Below are positions 49,887 through 51,005 of a stretch of DNA of 51,005 nt, piece after piece. The DNA is from an uncultured Clostridium sp. (GTDB taxonomy: Bacteria; Bacillota; Clostridia; TANB77; CAG-508). Positions within the stretch are counted from its first letter, which is position 1, and each line of letters begins with the position of its first letter. The position numbers and the translations under genes were made by a program. The stretch is taken from NCBI GenBank assembly GCA_947575745.1, contig CANPOS010000010.1:1-51005 (forward strand), in the 5' to 3' direction. The notes under the pieces were generated by a model. The model was not told the origin of the DNA, did no database searches, and worked only from the letters and a program-made list of their open reading frames with translations.

Positions 49887-50141
49887 ATGGATTTTGATAA
49901 AACAATGAATTTTAAAGTAGAAAATGAGAACAATGTAAAATATAAGGAGGTACTAAAAGAAGTATATAAAGCACTTGAAGAAAAAGGATATAATCCAGTA
50001 AATCAAATAGTTGGATATATACTATCAGGAGATCCTACATATATTACAAGCCATAATGACGCAAGAAATATAATTAGAAAAGTTGAAAGAGACGAATTAC
50101 TAGAAAAAATGGTAAAATCATATATAGGATTAGACGATTAA
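49887..50141 (+). CDS. ireB: IreB family regulatory protein (UPF0297)
   Basis: This 84-residue protein has the family-defining pattern [26 protein letters not shown] and [15 protein letters not shown]. In enterococci IreB is a phosphorylation target of the IreK kinase and affects cephalosporin tolerance. The conserved neighbours ruvX and the DUF1292 gene follow directly. The ribosome site is aaggagg. The threonine in DKTMNFK near the N terminus is the type of site phosphorylated in the family. Confidence 0.95.
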   Translation: MDFDKTMNFKVENENNVKYKEVLKEVYKALEEKGYNPVNQIVGYILSGDPTYITSHNDARNIIRKVERDELLEKMVKSYIGLDD

Positions 50142-50159
50142 ATCTAAAAAGAGGAAAAT

Positions 50160-50582
50160 ATGAGAAGTTTAGGCATTGATTATGGAGATGCAAGAGTTGG
50201 AATAGCAATATCAGATGAACTTAATATTACAGCACAAGGATTAGAAACGATACATCATAATGGAAATGACAAAATAGTACTTAAAAGATTAGAAGAATTA
50301 ACAAAAATGTATGAAATTTCTACATTTGTAATTGGTATGCCACTAAATATGGATGGAACAAAAGGAGAAAGAGTAGAAATTACTAAAAAATTTATACATA
50401 AATTAAAATGTAAATTTAATAATATAAGTATCGAAACAATAGATGAAAGATTAACAACAGTTGCAGCACATAAAACAATGAATTTCCTAAATGTTGCAAA
50501 TAGAGAAAAAAGAAATATAGTAGATACAATATCCGCTGTATATATATTAGAAATGTATATGAATAAGCAAAAAGAGAAATAA
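50160..50582 (+). CDS. ruvX: YqgF/RuvX pre-16S rRNA nuclease family protein
   Basis: This 140-residue RNase H-fold protein starts MRSLGIDYGDARVGIAISDE, with the first catalytic aspartate in GIDYGDARVG. It has FVIGMPLNMDGTKGERVE, DERLTTVAA and a final Asp in REKRNIVDTISAVYILE. The family matures the 5' end of 16S rRNA and has been called a Holliday-junction resolvase. It starts 18 bases after ireB in the same operon. Confidence 0.95.
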   Translation: MRSLGIDYGDARVGIAISDELNITAQGLETIHHNGNDKIVLKRLEELTKMYEISTFVIGMPLNMDGTKGERVEITKKFIHKLKCKFNNISIETIDERLTTVAAHKTMNFLNVANREKRNIVDTISAVYILEMYMNKQKEK

Positions 50583-50657
50583 TGTATAATAAAGTCATTA
50601 AAATTGTAGAAATACAATGTAAAATAAATTAAAAATTCTGAAAGGAGAATTAAGATA

Positions 50658-50948
50658 ATGGATGAAGAATTAGATAACATAATAGTATTAAATGATGAGG
50701 ATGGTAATGAAGTAAATTTTGAATTCTTAGATTTAGTAGAATTAGATGGAGAAGAATATGTAATATTGTTACCAGCAGAAGAAAGTGAAGAAGGACCAGG
50801 AGAAGTAGTTATATTACAAGTAGAAGATACAGACTCAGAAGATGAAGAATCTTATGTAAGTGTTGAAGACGAAGAAGTACTAAATAAAGTATTTGAAATA
50901 TTCAAAGAAAAATTTAAAGACGAATTTGATTTTATAGACGAAGACTAA
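50658..50948 (+). CDS. DUF1292 (YrzB-like) acidic protein
   Basis: This 96-residue, strongly acidic protein has the DUF1292 core: LNDEDGNEVNFEFLDLVELDG, EYVILLPAEE and VVILQVED. It completes the Firmicutes trio ireB-ruvX-yrzB. Its function is not established. The ribosome site is aaggaga and a strong terminator follows. Confidence 0.92.
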   Translation: MDEELDNIIVLNDEDGNEVNFEFLDLVELDGEEYVILLPAEESEEGPGEVVILQVEDTDSEDEESYVSVEDEEVLNKVFEIFKEKFKDEFDFIDED

Positions 50949-50957
50949 TTATAATTA

Positions 50958-50983
50958 TCCCCCAGTATAACTGGGGGATTTTC
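50958..50983 (+). terminator. Terminator after the ireB-ruvX-DUF1292 operon
   Basis: The arms tcccccag and ctggggga around a five-base loop, with a short T run. Confidence 0.85.
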
Positions 50984-51005
50984 ATATCGGCCTATAAGGC
51001 CTTAA

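Overview
The window is very AT-rich DNA from a low-GC, endospore-forming Bacillota, most likely a gut-type member of the Clostridia. I infer this from the dipicolinate synthase genes, a SpoVB-like flippase, a CIRCE-controlled groESL operon, HU, a YqeG-type phosphatase, and the ireB-ruvX-DUF1292 trio typical of Firmicutes. No rRNA, tRNA or CRISPR array was seen.

The main result is a decoding anomaly. Nineteen in-frame CGG codons in 13 otherwise convincing genes lie exactly where the conserved protein frame moves by +1. In every case, skipping the C (or reading CGGN as one four-base codon) restores the family sequence with glycine (GGN) at that place. The genes are dpaA, a SpoVB-like flippase, yqeG, an Xaa-Pro peptidase, a small excisionase-like gene, an integrase, three pilin-like genes, pyrG, an Rpn-like gene, an XRE regulator and recG. 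The bases before CGG vary and all four following bases occur (A, G, C, T). I found no well-supported gene that needs CGG as arginine. CGG in the other two codon phases, and in non-coding DNA, disturbs nothing. This points to genome-wide +1 decoding of CGG (CGGN = Gly) rather than pseudogenes or sequencing error. The CDS spans below are the joined genes.

Layout. 1-5.4 kb: a cell-surface module with a leader attenuator, a wall-anchored cohesin protein, two secreted dockerin proteins and a class B sortase. 5.4-15.9 kb: chromosomal genes (dpaAB, asparagine synthase, a candidate ncRNA, flippase, HU, MFS transporter, yqeG, prepilin peptidase, Xaa-Pro peptidase, a DUF1980-like membrane protein). 16.2-17.4 kb: a pilin-like protein whose C-terminal segment looks like the variable region of a diversity-generating retroelement, with no reverse transcriptase in the window. 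17.5-31.2 kb: an integrated mobile element with structured DNA/RNA at its left side, regulators, a D5/P4-type helicase, a Rep-like protein, an excisionase-like gene and a tyrosine integrase. 31.4-36.2 kb: an XRE gene and a duplicated cassette of long pilin-like proteins with cysteine-rich tails, with a remnant of a third copy. 36.2-45.9 kb: an unknown gene, pyrG behind a probable attenuator, groESL, an Rpn-like nuclease, an XRE gene diverging from another pilin-like gene, and recG. 46-51 kb: a membrane protein, a TadZ/CpaE-like ATPase, a GAF plus degenerate GGDEF protein, then ireB, ruvX and the DUF1292 gene.

The prepilin peptidase at 13.5 kb could process the four pilin-like proteins. The cohesin, dockerin and sortase genes form a self-contained surface assembly set.
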